Source of the DNA: Clostridium fallax
GTDB lineage: Bacteria; Bacillota; Clostridia; Clostridiales; Clostridiaceae
Assembly (NCBI RefSeq): GCF_900129365.1
Contig: NZ_FQVM01000013.1
Coordinates: 1-64,000 of the forward strand
Direction of reading: 5' to 3'
DNA: 64,000 nt
The notes under the pieces were generated by a model. It saw only the letters and a program-made list of their open reading frames with translations, searched no databases and was not told the DNA's origin. Both the position numbers and the translations under genes were made by a program. Positions 54,396 through 63,153 of this stretch are shown here, one piece after another; position 1 is the first letter of the stretch, and each line of letters starts with the position of its first letter.

Positions 54396-55687
54396 TGAAT
54401 ATTTTATTTATTGCATGTTATTCCCCTTTAATAAATAATTCAGCATCAATAGAAACTTTAATGTACTTAAATAATTTAGCTTCTATTAAAGATGTAAAAG
54501 TAACTTTACTAACAGTAGATTTTCCAAAAACATCTATTTATTATGATGAAGAAATTCTAAAAATGCTAAATAAAGATGTAGAAATACATAAATTATCTGG
54601 GGGAAAACTTTTTAATAAAATAATGCCTAAAAAATCAATAGAGCCATTAGAGGTTAAGATAGATTCTAATACTAAAGGAAATAAAAAAAATAATATTCAA
54701 CTTCTAAGAAAAATAAAAAATAAAATTATATTTCCTGATATGTATTATAATTGGAGTAAAAAAGCTTCAGAGTATGGAATAAATTTAGTTAGAGAGAAAA
54801 ATATAGATATAATATTTTCTATGCATGAGCCTCCTTCTAGTCATCTTTGTGCTCTTAAGATAAAAAAGCAGTTTAAAAATATTCCGTGGATTACTTATTG
54901 GAGTGATCCTTGGATGAAAGATTCTACAAGAGAAGATATTGGATTTTTAAGAAAGTCTATTGAAGGAAATATGGAAAGAAAGGTTGTAGACAACTCTGAT
55001 AAATTTATCTTTGTAACAAGAGAAAACGCTGAGGACTTTAAAAGAACTTATAATATTGATGATAAAAGAGTGTTTTTGATTAATAGAGGGTATGACGAAG
55101 ATACTTATATAGATTTATTAAAAGAAGACATTCCATCAAAAATTAAAAATGATAAAATAAATATTGTTTATGCAGGAGAAATATTTAAAAAGCTAAGAGA
55201 TATAAATCCTTTTGTAGACTCTATATATTGGCTTAAAGAAAATGAAAGGGAGATTTACAATAACCTTAATATACTTTTTTTTGGGAATATTGATGATGAG
55301 GAAGCTAAAGAAAAATTAAGTTCTTTAGAAAATGTAGAAGTTAGTGGAAGAATACCTTTTAAAGAAGCCTTGAAGTATATGCTAAATAGTGAAATTTTAT
55401 TAATTTTTGGAAATAAAAATTCAAAACAAATACCTGCTAAAATCTATGATTATTTTGGTACTGATGGATTTATAGAAGTAATATTAGGCGATGAAAAAGA
55501 TCCCCTAAGGATAATAACAGAAGGAAAAGAAAAATGTGAAGTTACAATAAATAAAAAACAGTATATAGTTAAATCTCTTAAAATTTTAATAGATAAGGTT
55601 TTAAAAGGAGAGAAAAGCAAGAGACTAGAAGAATATGAGTGGAAAAATGTAAGTAAAAAACTATATTCTATTTTAAAAGGAGAGTAA
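54395..55687 (+). CDS. Glycosyltransferase (GT4-like)
   Basis: 430 residues. A GT-B type enzyme: ILFIACYSPLINNSASIETL at the N-terminus, FSMHEPPSSHLCALKI, WITYWSDPWMKDSTRED, then DKFIFVTRENAEDF, NIVYAGEIFKKLRD and IPAKIYDYFGTDG. The C-terminal donor-binding Glu region is less canonical than in its neighbours. It overlaps the previous stop by one base (TAATG). Sugar unknown. Confidence 0.85.
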   Translation: MNILFIACYSPLINNSASIETLMYLNNLASIKDVKVTLLTVDFPKTSIYYDEEILKMLNKDVEIHKLSGGKLFNKIMPKKSIEPLEVKIDSNTKGNKKNNIQLLRKIKNKIIFPDMYYNWSKKASEYGINLVREKNIDIIFSMHEPPSSHLCALKIKKQFKNIPWITYWSDPWMKDSTREDIGFLRKSIEGNMERKVVDNSDKFIFVTRENAEDFKRTYNIDDKRVFLINRGYDEDTYIDLLKEDIPSKIKNDKINIVYAGEIFKKLRDINPFVDSIYWLKENEREIYNNLNILFFGNIDDEEAKEKLSSLENVEVSGRIPFKEALKYMLNSEILLIFGNKNSKQIPAKIYDYFGTDGFIEVILGDEKDPLRIITEGKEKCEVTINKKQYIVKSLKILIDKVLKGEKSKRLEEYEWKNVSKKLYSILKGE

Positions 55688-55692
55688 TTATA

Positions 55693-56835
55693 ATGCATGT
55701 ACTTATATTACCTTCATGGTATAAAACTAAGAGAAATAGGTTACATGGAAGTTTTTTTAAAGAGCAAGCCTTAGCATTACAAAAGCAAGGAATAAAGGTA
55801 ACTATAGCTTTTAATGAAGTTTGGCCTATAACCTTAATTGGAAAAGTTAATGAAAAAAGAGGAATTACTGTTGAAGATGATGATGGACTTAAGGTTTACA
55901 GATATAAAGATTTTAATTTCTTTCCTAAAAACCCTTTGATGTTTAGAAGTTTTAATAAAAGATTTGATAAACTATTTAAAAGGGTAGAAAAAGAACAGGG
56001 AAAGATAGATATTATTCATGGTCATTCTTCCTTTTGGGCAGGAATTGGTGGAGCTTATCTTAAAAGAAAATATGATATTCCTTTAGTAATAACAGAACAT
56101 TCTTCCTTAAAACATAGTAGATATGTAAAGGATAGTTACATTAAGTATATTGTTGATTCATATAAAAAAGCAGATAGATTAATTTCTGTAGGAGAAAATT
56201 TAAAAAAGGAACTTTATGATTTAAGTGGGAGAGAAGATATAAAGGTTATAAATAATATAGTAGACCTAAGTAAATTTTCTTTAAATAATGATGATAATAA
56301 ATCAAAGGATACAGTATTTTTTAGTTGTGGATTTTTAGATATGGGAAAGGGATATGATGTACTTATAAAATCCTTCACAAAAGAATTTAAGGGAAAAAAT
56401 GCTATTTTAAAAATTGGTGGAGAAGGAGAAGAAAGATTAAATCTAGAAAGTTTAATTAAAGACTTAGATGTTAAAGATCAAGTTATCCTTTTAGGAGAAT
56501 TAAAAAGAGAAGAAGTAGCAGAAGAAATGAAAAATTGTGATATATTTGTTTTAGCATCAAGACATGAAACCTTTGGAGTGGTTTATATAGAGGCTCTTGC
56601 TAGTGGAAAACCAATTATAGGGACTAAAAATGGTGGTGCTGAAGAAATAATAAAGGATTATAATGGATTATTAGTACAAATTGATAATATAGAAGAACTT
56701 TCTAAAGCTATGCAATACTTAAAAGAAAATAAAGAAAAATATAATAAGTTTAAAATAAGAGAAAAATGTATAGAAAAATATTCAGAAGAGAATATAATAC
56801 CTAAAATTATTAAAGTGTATAAGGAGTTATTATGA
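55693..56835 (+). CDS. Glycosyltransferase family 4
   Basis: 380 residues: LILPSWYKTKRNRLHGSFFK, IHGHSSFWAGIGGAYL, ITEHSSLKHSRYV, FFSCGFLDMGKGYDVLI and the EX7E motif ASRHETFGVVYIEALASGKP with GGAEEIIKDYNG. A complete GT-B enzyme, cytosolic side. Its 3' end overlaps the next gene by 4 bases (ATGA). GGAGAG precedes the ATG. Confidence 0.93.
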   Translation: MHVLILPSWYKTKRNRLHGSFFKEQALALQKQGIKVTIAFNEVWPITLIGKVNEKRGITVEDDDGLKVYRYKDFNFFPKNPLMFRSFNKRFDKLFKRVEKEQGKIDIIHGHSSFWAGIGGAYLKRKYDIPLVITEHSSLKHSRYVKDSYIKYIVDSYKKADRLISVGENLKKELYDLSGREDIKVINNIVDLSKFSLNNDDNKSKDTVFFSCGFLDMGKGYDVLIKSFTKEFKGKNAILKIGGEGEERLNLESLIKDLDVKDQVILLGELKREEVAEEMKNCDIFVLASRHETFGVVYIEALASGKPIIGTKNGGAEEIIKDYNGLLVQIDNIEELSKAMQYLKENKEKYNKFKIREKCIEKYSEENIIPKIIKVYKELL

Positions 56836-58043
56836 ATAGTATAAAGAACTTTTTTCAGGATAATTTTTATTTTAAAATATGCTATTTAATTACAAGTTTA
56901 ATTTTTGTAACTATAATAGGTGAAGTTCATGTAATATCTTCTCTATTAAGTAAAATAATGCTACTTTGGTCAGCTGCTTCTATAATATATATAATATATA
57001 AAGGAAAAGAAAATCTTAAAAGTACAGTAAACTATTTAATATTTATTTTATTAATACTACAAGGAATTTCTTTAGTAGTTACAGGAATAAGTAAAAGTGG
57101 GATAATAGCTTTATTTATAAATATAACAATATTTTTTGTTATATTTGATATTAATCTAAAGAAAAATATCATATTAAAAAGAATGAATAACTTTATAGAT
57201 TTAACTACAATAATATTATCAACATTATCTATAGCATCAATAATATTATTTTTCTTAAAAAACAATATAAAAATAGGAGATAATATATATGGTTATTTAA
57301 GTGAAAAATATTTTGTGGGAATATTTGCAAATGAAAATGCTTTAGGAATTTCAGCTGCAATATGTGCCATCTTAACTTTATATATAATTATAAGAAATAA
57401 AAATAAATATATTAATATTTTAGGAATTATTAATATATTTATTCAAGGTATAATCATATTAAATTGTAATTGTAGTAATGGACAATTAATATTATTAGTT
57501 TTTCTTTGGGCAATAATATTTGTATATTTTAGAAATTGGATTTTTAGAGTAATATATTTAATAGCTTCTTTTGGAGGATTAGGATTTATAATACATAAAA
57601 TAATCTCTTCCGGTAAGGTAGAAAGCTTTTTAAATGGAAGATATGCACTTTGGACTACTGCATCTAAAGTAATAAAAAATAATCTTATTTTTGGAGTGGG
57701 AGAAAAAAATTTTTTAAATAAAATGATAGAAGCAAAAACAGGAGAGCTTGCAGGTATAGAAGGTGGAGGAACCCATAATATATTCCTTCAAATAGCAGTA
57801 ATATCTGGAATATTAGTTTTAATAGCGTTTATTATTTTAGTGTTATATATAATAATAAAAAGTATATTAAATAATGATAAGGTTGTAAAAGAAAGAAAAA
57901 GAGTTTTAAATTCTATTATTTTATCTTTATTAATAGCAATTCTTGCCTCTAACTTTTTTGAAGCAAATTTACTATTTATAGTAAGTTTTATACCAATAAT
58001 ATTTTGGAGTTTATTAGGATATATATATAAGTTTTTAGAATAA
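56832..58043 (+). CDS. O-antigen ligase/polymerase-like membrane protein
   Basis: 403 residues with about ten to twelve hydrophobic segments. A larger external loop around 250-320 contains RYALWTTASKVIKNN, FGVGEKNF and GGGTHNIFLQIAVISG. That His-containing loop is typical of the Wzy/WaaL superfamily (PF04932). It likely polymerises or ligates the repeat unit outside the membrane. Last gene of the first polysaccharide operon; a flippase (Wzx) is not seen in this part. Confidence 0.87.
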   Translation: MNSIKNFFQDNFYFKICYLITSLIFVTIIGEVHVISSLLSKIMLLWSAASIIYIIYKGKENLKSTVNYLIFILLILQGISLVVTGISKSGIIALFINITIFFVIFDINLKKNIILKRMNNFIDLTTIILSTLSIASIILFFLKNNIKIGDNIYGYLSEKYFVGIFANENALGISAAICAILTLYIIIRNKNKYINILGIINIFIQGIIILNCNCSNGQLILLVFLWAIIFVYFRNWIFRVIYLIASFGGLGFIIHKIISSGKVESFLNGRYALWTTASKVIKNNLIFGVGEKNFLNKMIEAKTGELAGIEGGGTHNIFLQIAVISGILVLIAFIILVLYIIIKSILNNDKVVKERKRVLNSIILSLLIAILASNFFEANLLFIVSFIPIIFWSLLGYIYKFLE

Positions 58044-58073
58044 ATATAAAATTTATTGTATTATTTAAAGTTT

Positions 58074-58120
58074 AAAAGACTATTAAAGTTTGCTTTATAG
58101 TGGACTTTAATAGTTTTTTT
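58074..58120 (+). terminator. Terminator of the first polysaccharide operon
   Basis: AGACTATTAAAGT pairs with ACTTTAATAGTTT (a G-U pair included), followed by TTTTT. Confidence 0.7.
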
Positions 58121-58228
58121 ATTTAGGCTTTTTAAGGATAAAATTAATAAATATTTTTATTTAATGAAAATTTATGATATTATTAAAAAAATAGAAAATA
58201 TAATATTAACTATTTAGGAGGGAAAACA

Positions 58229-58864
58229 ATGAAAAAGTTAAGTGTTGAGGAATTTATAAAAGAGTTAGGCTCAAGTTCACCAGCCCCCGGTGGCGGCAGT
58301 GTAGCAGCTTTAGTTGTTGCGTTGTCTGGAGCACTAACATCTATGGTATATAGTTTAACTATTGGAAAGAAGATTTATGAAGCTTTAAGCTATGATATAA
58401 AAAATAATATAAATGAAAATTTTAAGGAAAGTGATTTGTTTTCAGAAGATAGTCTAAACTTAATGGAAAAAGACAAAGAAGTATTTTTAAAATTAATGGA
58501 CTGCTATAAACTGCCCAAAAATACAGCAGAAGAAATATCTATAAGAAAGAAAGAGATAGATTTAAAAACTTATGATGCAATGATGGTACCTTTAAATCTT
58601 TTAAGGAAATCTTTGCTTTTTTATGAAAATATCAAGTTTTCAGCAAAGTATTGCAATATAAATGTAATATCTGATGCTGGAGTAGCTGCAATTATGTTAC
58701 ATTCTGGAATAGAAAGTGCAGCTTTAAATGTTAAGATTAATTTAAGCTATCTTAAAGATGAAAAATTAAAAAAAGAGATTAAAAATGAAATAGAAGAAAG
58801 TTTAAAGAAATCAAATAGACAAAAGGAAGAAATAATCACCTTAGTTAACCAGAAAATTCAGTGA
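58229..58864 (+). CDS. Cyclodeaminase/cyclohydrolase family protein
   Basis: 211 residues of the FTCD_C family: SVEEFIKELGSSSPAPGGGS, VAALVVALSGALTSMVYSLT and DAGVAAIMLHSGIESAALNV. Relatives include methenyltetrahydrofolate cyclohydrolase FchA and formimino-THF cyclodeaminase, which work in one-carbon metabolism. Which activity applies here is not clear. GGAGGG precedes the ATG. The next gene follows after 21 bases. Confidence 0.9.
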   Translation: MKKLSVEEFIKELGSSSPAPGGGSVAALVVALSGALTSMVYSLTIGKKIYEALSYDIKNNINENFKESDLFSEDSLNLMEKDKEVFLKLMDCYKLPKNTAEEISIRKKEIDLKTYDAMMVPLNLLRKSLLFYENIKFSAKYCNINVISDAGVAAIMLHSGIESAALNVKINLSYLKDEKLKKEIKNEIEESLKKSNRQKEEIITLVNQKIQ

Positions 58865-58885
58865 TAAGAGGAGTTAATTTAATAG

Positions 58886-60043
58886 ATGAACAATGAAGGA
58901 AAACTAAAGAAAGCAATAAGCTTAGAGGGTATAATTTTTATTATAATATTTACAGTACTATTTAGTGCAATATCTTGGAAAATGGGCCTTACTAATATGT
59001 TTAATACAATAATGAACTCAGCCCATGATTTACTTTTAAATACAGTATTTTTTATTATGGGAATAGCTGTTGTTGCAGGGGCAATGTCTGCATTATTTTC
59101 AGAATTTGGTGTTATTGCAATATTAAATAAAATTTTATCACCACTTATGAAGCCGTTATATAATATGCCAGGGGCAGCAGCTTTAGGAATTATAACTACA
59201 TATTTATCAGATAATCCTGCAGTACTTACATTAGCAGAAGATGAAGGATTTAAAAGATACTTTAAAAAATTTCAGGTGCCATTATTAACCAACTTAGGTA
59301 CAGCTTTCGGAATGGGACTTATAGTAACTACATTTATGATGTCTCAAAAGAGTGCTGATGGCACTAGTTTCTTTAAAGCAGCAATAATCGGAAATATAGG
59401 CGCAATAATTGGAAGTATTATTAGCGTAAGAATAATGATGTATTTTACTAAAAAAGAATTTGGAACAGAAGACTGGGCTTTAGAAAGAGATTCTAAAGGT
59501 AAAAATTTACTAGATTATAGAGTTGTTAGAGATGGAAGTTTAGGAACTAGAATATTAGAATCTTTATTAGAAGGTGGTAAATCTGGTGTTCAAATGGGAG
59601 TTTCTATAATTCCAGGGGTTTTAATAATATGTACTTTAGTACTTATGCTTACTAATGGACCAGGACCAGAAGGAATATATACAGGCAAGGCTTATGAAGG
59701 AATAGGATTATTACCATGGATAGGTGGTAAACTTTCATTTATAATTGAACCGTTATTAGGGTTTAAAAATCCACAAGCTATTGCTTTCCCAATAACTTCT
59801 TTAGGATCTACTGGAGCAGCTATTGGCCTTGTACCAGACTTTTTGAATAGAGGGATAATAGGTGGAAATGAAATAGCGGTATTTACAGCTATGGGAATGT
59901 GTTGGAGCGGATACTTAAGTACACATGTAGCTATGATGGATGTTTTAAAGGTAAGAAAATTAACAGGTAAGGCTATTCTAAGTCATGCTATAGGTGGTCT
60001 TTCAGCAGGGATAGCAGCTCATTATATATACATATTATTTTAA
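58886..60043 (+). CDS. CD0519/CD1768 family membrane protein (nucleoside-recognition-like)
   Basis: 385 residues with about nine membrane segments: IIFIIIFTVLFSAISW, FFIMGIAVVAGAMSALFSEFG, LGIITTYLSDNPAVLTLAEDEG and MGLIVTTFMMSQKS. The TYLSDNPA and GSTGAAIGLVP motifs fit the clostridial CD0519/CD1768 family, related to Gate/nucleoside-recognition proteins. The transported substrate is unknown. GAGGAG lies 12 bases before the ATG, rather far. Confidence 0.82.
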   Translation: MNNEGKLKKAISLEGIIFIIIFTVLFSAISWKMGLTNMFNTIMNSAHDLLLNTVFFIMGIAVVAGAMSALFSEFGVIAILNKILSPLMKPLYNMPGAAALGIITTYLSDNPAVLTLAEDEGFKRYFKKFQVPLLTNLGTAFGMGLIVTTFMMSQKSADGTSFFKAAIIGNIGAIIGSIISVRIMMYFTKKEFGTEDWALERDSKGKNLLDYRVVRDGSLGTRILESLLEGGKSGVQMGVSIIPGVLIICTLVLMLTNGPGPEGIYTGKAYEGIGLLPWIGGKLSFIIEPLLGFKNPQAIAFPITSLGSTGAAIGLVPDFLNRGIIGGNEIAVFTAMGMCWSGYLSTHVAMMDVLKVRKLTGKAILSHAIGGLSAGIAAHYIYILF

Positions 60044-60095
60044 ATTATCTATATAAGTACATAGTAAATCAATAATATATTATTATCAAAAGCAG

Positions 60096-60141
60096 TAGGA
60101 ACAATGTTAAATTTGAAATTTTAACATTGTTCCTATTTTAA
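60096..60141 (+). terminator. Terminator before the second polysaccharide gene set
   Basis: TAGGAACAATGTTAAATTT pairs with ATTTTAACATTGTTCCTA nearly perfectly, followed by TTTTAATTTT. Confidence 0.75.
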
Positions 60142-60241
60142 TTTTAAAAATTAATCATAAATTGAATATGATACTTAATAATATAATAAAGAAAAAAGTA
60201 TTGATAAAAATTTTATAAATGGAAGAGGTGTATAAGTATAA

Positions 60242-60928
60242 ATGGAAGATGAAATCACATTAGATATTTGTAAAATTATGAATCTACTAAAAAAAAATAA
60301 GAAATTAATAATTTTTATTACAGCAATTTTTACAACTATAGTTACTGTAACTGTCTTTTTTATAATCAAACCAACCTTTGAAACTAAAAGTACTTTAGTT
60401 ATAAAAAGTAGTAATTTTAAAGAAAATGAATATTTTGATGAATTACAAGCAGCTATAGATTCCCAAAAAATAGTTAAAACCTATGGGAAAATAGGAGAAT
60501 CTAGAACTGTTAGGAAACAAATTATAGATAATCTTAATTTAAATTTAAAGGTAGAAGATTTTGATAAAAAAATAGAAATATTACCGTTAGTTGACACTCA
60601 AATTTTGGAAATTACTGTAATAGATACTGATCCTAATTTAGTTTATAGGATAGCAGAAGAATTTAATAAAATTTTTATAAAGGAATGTGAAGATAAATAT
60701 AATGTTGGAAAATTAGAAGTATTAGATAAGCCTATATGGCCTATAGACCCAGTAAAACCTAACAAAAAACTGAATGTTTTTTTAGGATTTATAGTAGGAT
60801 TGGTACTTAGTATAATAACAGTTTTAGTAAAGGAAAATATAAATCAAAAATTAAAAACAGAAGAAGATATAGAAAAATATTTAAAATTACCAGTGATAGC
60901 AGTTATACCAGAAATAAAGGAAGATTAA
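60242..60928 (+). CDS. Wzz-type chain-length/kinase-activator protein (CpsC/YveK-like)
   Basis: 228 residues. Two membrane helices (~18-42 and ~178-197) flank an external alpha/beta domain. The N-terminus ITLDICKIMNLLKKNKKLII and the Pro-rich IWPIDPVKPNKKLNVFLG before the second helix are hallmarks of Wzz/CapA proteins. The short cytosolic tail (KTEEDIEKYLKLPVIAVIPE) activates the separate CpsD kinase. GAGGTG lies 11 bases before the ATG. First gene of the set. Confidence 0.93.
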   Translation: MEDEITLDICKIMNLLKKNKKLIIFITAIFTTIVTVTVFFIIKPTFETKSTLVIKSSNFKENEYFDELQAAIDSQKIVKTYGKIGESRTVRKQIIDNLNLNLKVEDFDKKIEILPLVDTQILEITVIDTDPNLVYRIAEEFNKIFIKECEDKYNVGKLEVLDKPIWPIDPVKPNKKLNVFLGFIVGLVLSIITVLVKENINQKLKTEEDIEKYLKLPVIAVIPEIKED

Positions 60929-60932
60929 AGCT

Positions 60933-61688
60933 ATGATAGATATACATAGTCATATAATTCCTAAAGTAGATGATGGAGCCAAAACTATAAAGGAAAGTAT
61001 TGACATGATAAAACTTTCAAAGGCACAAGGAACTAATACTATAATAGCAACACCTCATTATTATTTTAATAAGTTTGAAGTAAAATATTTTGAACTAAAA
61101 GAAAGGTTAAAGGAAGTATTAGAAAAAATAAAAGAAGAAAAAATTGATATAGAGATTTTATTAGGTCAAGAAATATATCTTCATAAAGATATGTTTTCAT
61201 GGATTAAAGAAGGATATATAAAAACTCTTAATAATACTAGGTATATTTTAGTAGAAACTTTTCCAACATATTATGAAAAAAATAATTTAGATTTTATTTA
61301 TGAACTTGGTATTAGAGGGATGGTACCAATATTGGCTCATCCAGAAAGATATTTATATATACAGAAGGATTTAACTATATTAAATCAATTTGCAAAAGAA
61401 GGATGTTTATTTCAAATAGATTCTGGAAGTATTACCGGGAACTTTGGAAAGCAAAGTCAAAAAGTTTCTTTAAATTTAATAAAAAATGGATGGGGACACT
61501 TTATCGCCTCAGATTCTCATGGAATAAATAAAAGAAGTACTAATTTAAAAACATCTTTGGAAATTGTAAAGAAATTAAATAAAGATTATTACTATATGGC
61601 TAAAAAAAATAGTGAATTGTTAATTGAAAATAAAGAAATAAAAAGTGAATTAGAATTTTTAAAAAAGAAAAAATTTTTTGTTTTTTAA
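60933..61688 (+). CDS. CpsB/CapC-type tyrosine-protein phosphatase
   Basis: 251 residues of the PHP family: metal ligands His5 and His7 in DIHSHIIPKVDDGAKT, IIATPHYYF, LLGQEIYLH, PILAHPERY and FIASDSHGINKRS. It is manganese dependent and dephosphorylates the tyrosine cluster of the CpsD-type kinase, encoded 30 bases downstream. Cytosolic. It is 4 bases after the Wzz-like gene. Confidence 0.94.
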   Translation: MIDIHSHIIPKVDDGAKTIKESIDMIKLSKAQGTNTIIATPHYYFNKFEVKYFELKERLKEVLEKIKEEKIDIEILLGQEIYLHKDMFSWIKEGYIKTLNNTRYILVETFPTYYEKNNLDFIYELGIRGMVPILAHPERYLYIQKDLTILNQFAKEGCLFQIDSGSITGNFGKQSQKVSLNLIKNGWGHFIASDSHGINKRSTNLKTSLEIVKKLNKDYYYMAKKNSELLIENKEIKSELEFLKKKKFFVF

Positions 61689-61718
61689 AAGATAAAAAGA
61701 AAGGTTAGGAAAAAATAA

Positions 61719-62432
61719 ATGAGTGAAAAAGTAGATTCTATAAAGGAAATTGATCCTTTTATTTTAGAAGCATATAGAGAATTAGTTACAAATATTAAAT
61801 TTTCATCTTTTGATAAAAAAATAAAAACAATATTTATTACAAGTTCTATTCAAGGAGAAGGTAAAACTACAACAGCTCTAAATTTGGCAATAACTTTAGC
61901 TAAAGGTGGAGATAGGGTTTTATTAATAGATTGTGATCTTAAAAGACCTAATATTCATAAAAAATTAAATATTTCTAATTTAACAGGTCTTTCTAATTTG
62001 ATTCTTGATTTTGAAAAATTAGATGAAATAATAAATAAAAATATAGTAGATAACTTAGATGTACTAACATCAGGAGAAAAGGTAACAAATACATTAGAAT
62101 TATTAAATTCTAAAAAAATGTATTCTCTTATAGAAAAACTAAAAGATCAATATGATTATATAATTTTAGATACGCCCCCAGTGGGAGTAATTGCTGATGC
62201 AAAGGTAGTTTCTCAATATTCAGATGGAGGATTATTTGTTGTGTCTAAAGATAACATCAATAGAAATATTGCAATAAAAGCTAAGGATATGCTAGAAAAA
62301 GTAAATGCTAATATTTTAGGGGTTGTTTTAACAAAAGAAATTATCAATAAAGATAAAAAATCATATTATGGTTATTACGAAGAAAATAGAAAAGAGGAGG
62401 GTAAAAAAAGATTTAAATTTTTAAGGAGGTAA
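61719..62432 (+). CDS. CpsD/CapB-type tyrosine-protein kinase
   Basis: 237 residues, a BY-kinase. Walker A is TSSIQGEGKTTTALNLA (45-51 core), Walker A' VLLIDCDLKRPNIHKKL, and Walker B YIILDTPPVG. The C-terminal tyrosine cluster SYYGYYEENRK is autophosphorylated in such kinases. It controls polymer length and export with the Wzz-like protein and the phosphatase. The end of the gene contains AAGGAGG, which serves as a ribosome site for the next gene. Confidence 0.95.
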   Translation: MSEKVDSIKEIDPFILEAYRELVTNIKFSSFDKKIKTIFITSSIQGEGKTTTALNLAITLAKGGDRVLLIDCDLKRPNIHKKLNISNLTGLSNLILDFEKLDEIINKNIVDNLDVLTSGEKVTNTLELLNSKKMYSLIEKLKDQYDYIILDTPPVGVIADAKVVSQYSDGGLFVVSKDNINRNIAIKAKDMLEKVNANILGVVLTKEIINKDKKSYYGYYEENRKEEGKKRFKFLRR

Positions 62433-62448
62433 TTTAAAATTTAAAGCT

Positions 62449-63132
62449 ATGAAATTATTGAATGAAGAGCAAATACAAAAGGAGAGTAAAAAGAATGTAG
62501 CAGAAGAATCTTTTATATATAAAAGAAGGGTGTATTGTTTTATAAAAAGACTTTTAGATATTATTTGCTCACTTGTAGGATTAATAGTTTTAATTCCTAT
62601 ATTTTTAATAATAGCAATAGCTATAAAATTAGATTCAAAAGGACCTATATTTTTTAAACAAAAAAGATTAGGGTTAAGAGGTAAAAATATAAATATATAT
62701 AAGTTTAGAACTATGGTTATAAATGCAGAAGAAATGATTAATAATTTTTCAGAAGAACAAAAAAAAGAATATGAAGAAAATTTTAAACTAAAAAATGATC
62801 CTAGAATAACTAAAATAGGAAAATTTTTAAGAAATACAAGTTTAGATGAATTACCACAGCTTTTAAATATACTTAAGGGAGATATAAATATAGTTGGGCC
62901 TAGACCAATAGTAAATGATGAATTGCATTTATATGGAAGTTATGCGAAGAAGTTTTTAAGTATAAAGCCTGGAATAACAGGATATTGGCAAACTAATGGA
63001 AGAAGTAGTACCTCCTATGAAGATAGAGTAAAAATGGATATGTATTATATAGATAATAGAAATCTTTTATTAGATATTAAAATTATTTTTAAAACTGTAG
63101 GAGTATTATTTGGTGATAAAAATGCTATGTAA
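62449..63132 (+). CDS. Sugar transferase (PF02397), short form
   Basis: 227 residues: one membrane helix (~38-60, LDIICSLVGLIVLIPIFLII) and the catalytic domain with FFKQKRLGLRGKNINIYKFRTM, RNTSLDELPQLLNILKGDINIVGPRP and KPGITGYWQTNGRSSTSYEDRV. It is an initiating undecaprenyl-phosphate sugar-1-P transferase with no N-terminal four-helix domain. The start is uncertain: the nearest ribosome site (AAGGAGG, in the cpsD end) is 20 bases before ATG 62449, and TTG at 62458 is an alternative. It is the second such enzyme in the window. Confidence 0.92.
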   Translation: MKLLNEEQIQKESKKNVAEESFIYKRRVYCFIKRLLDIICSLVGLIVLIPIFLIIAIAIKLDSKGPIFFKQKRLGLRGKNINIYKFRTMVINAEEMINNFSEEQKKEYEENFKLKNDPRITKIGKFLRNTSLDELPQLLNILKGDINIVGPRPIVNDELHLYGSYAKKFLSIKPGITGYWQTNGRSSTSYEDRVKMDMYYIDNRNLLLDIKIIFKTVGVLFGDKNAM

Positions 63133-63153
63133 GATTTAGGGGGCTTTTATAAT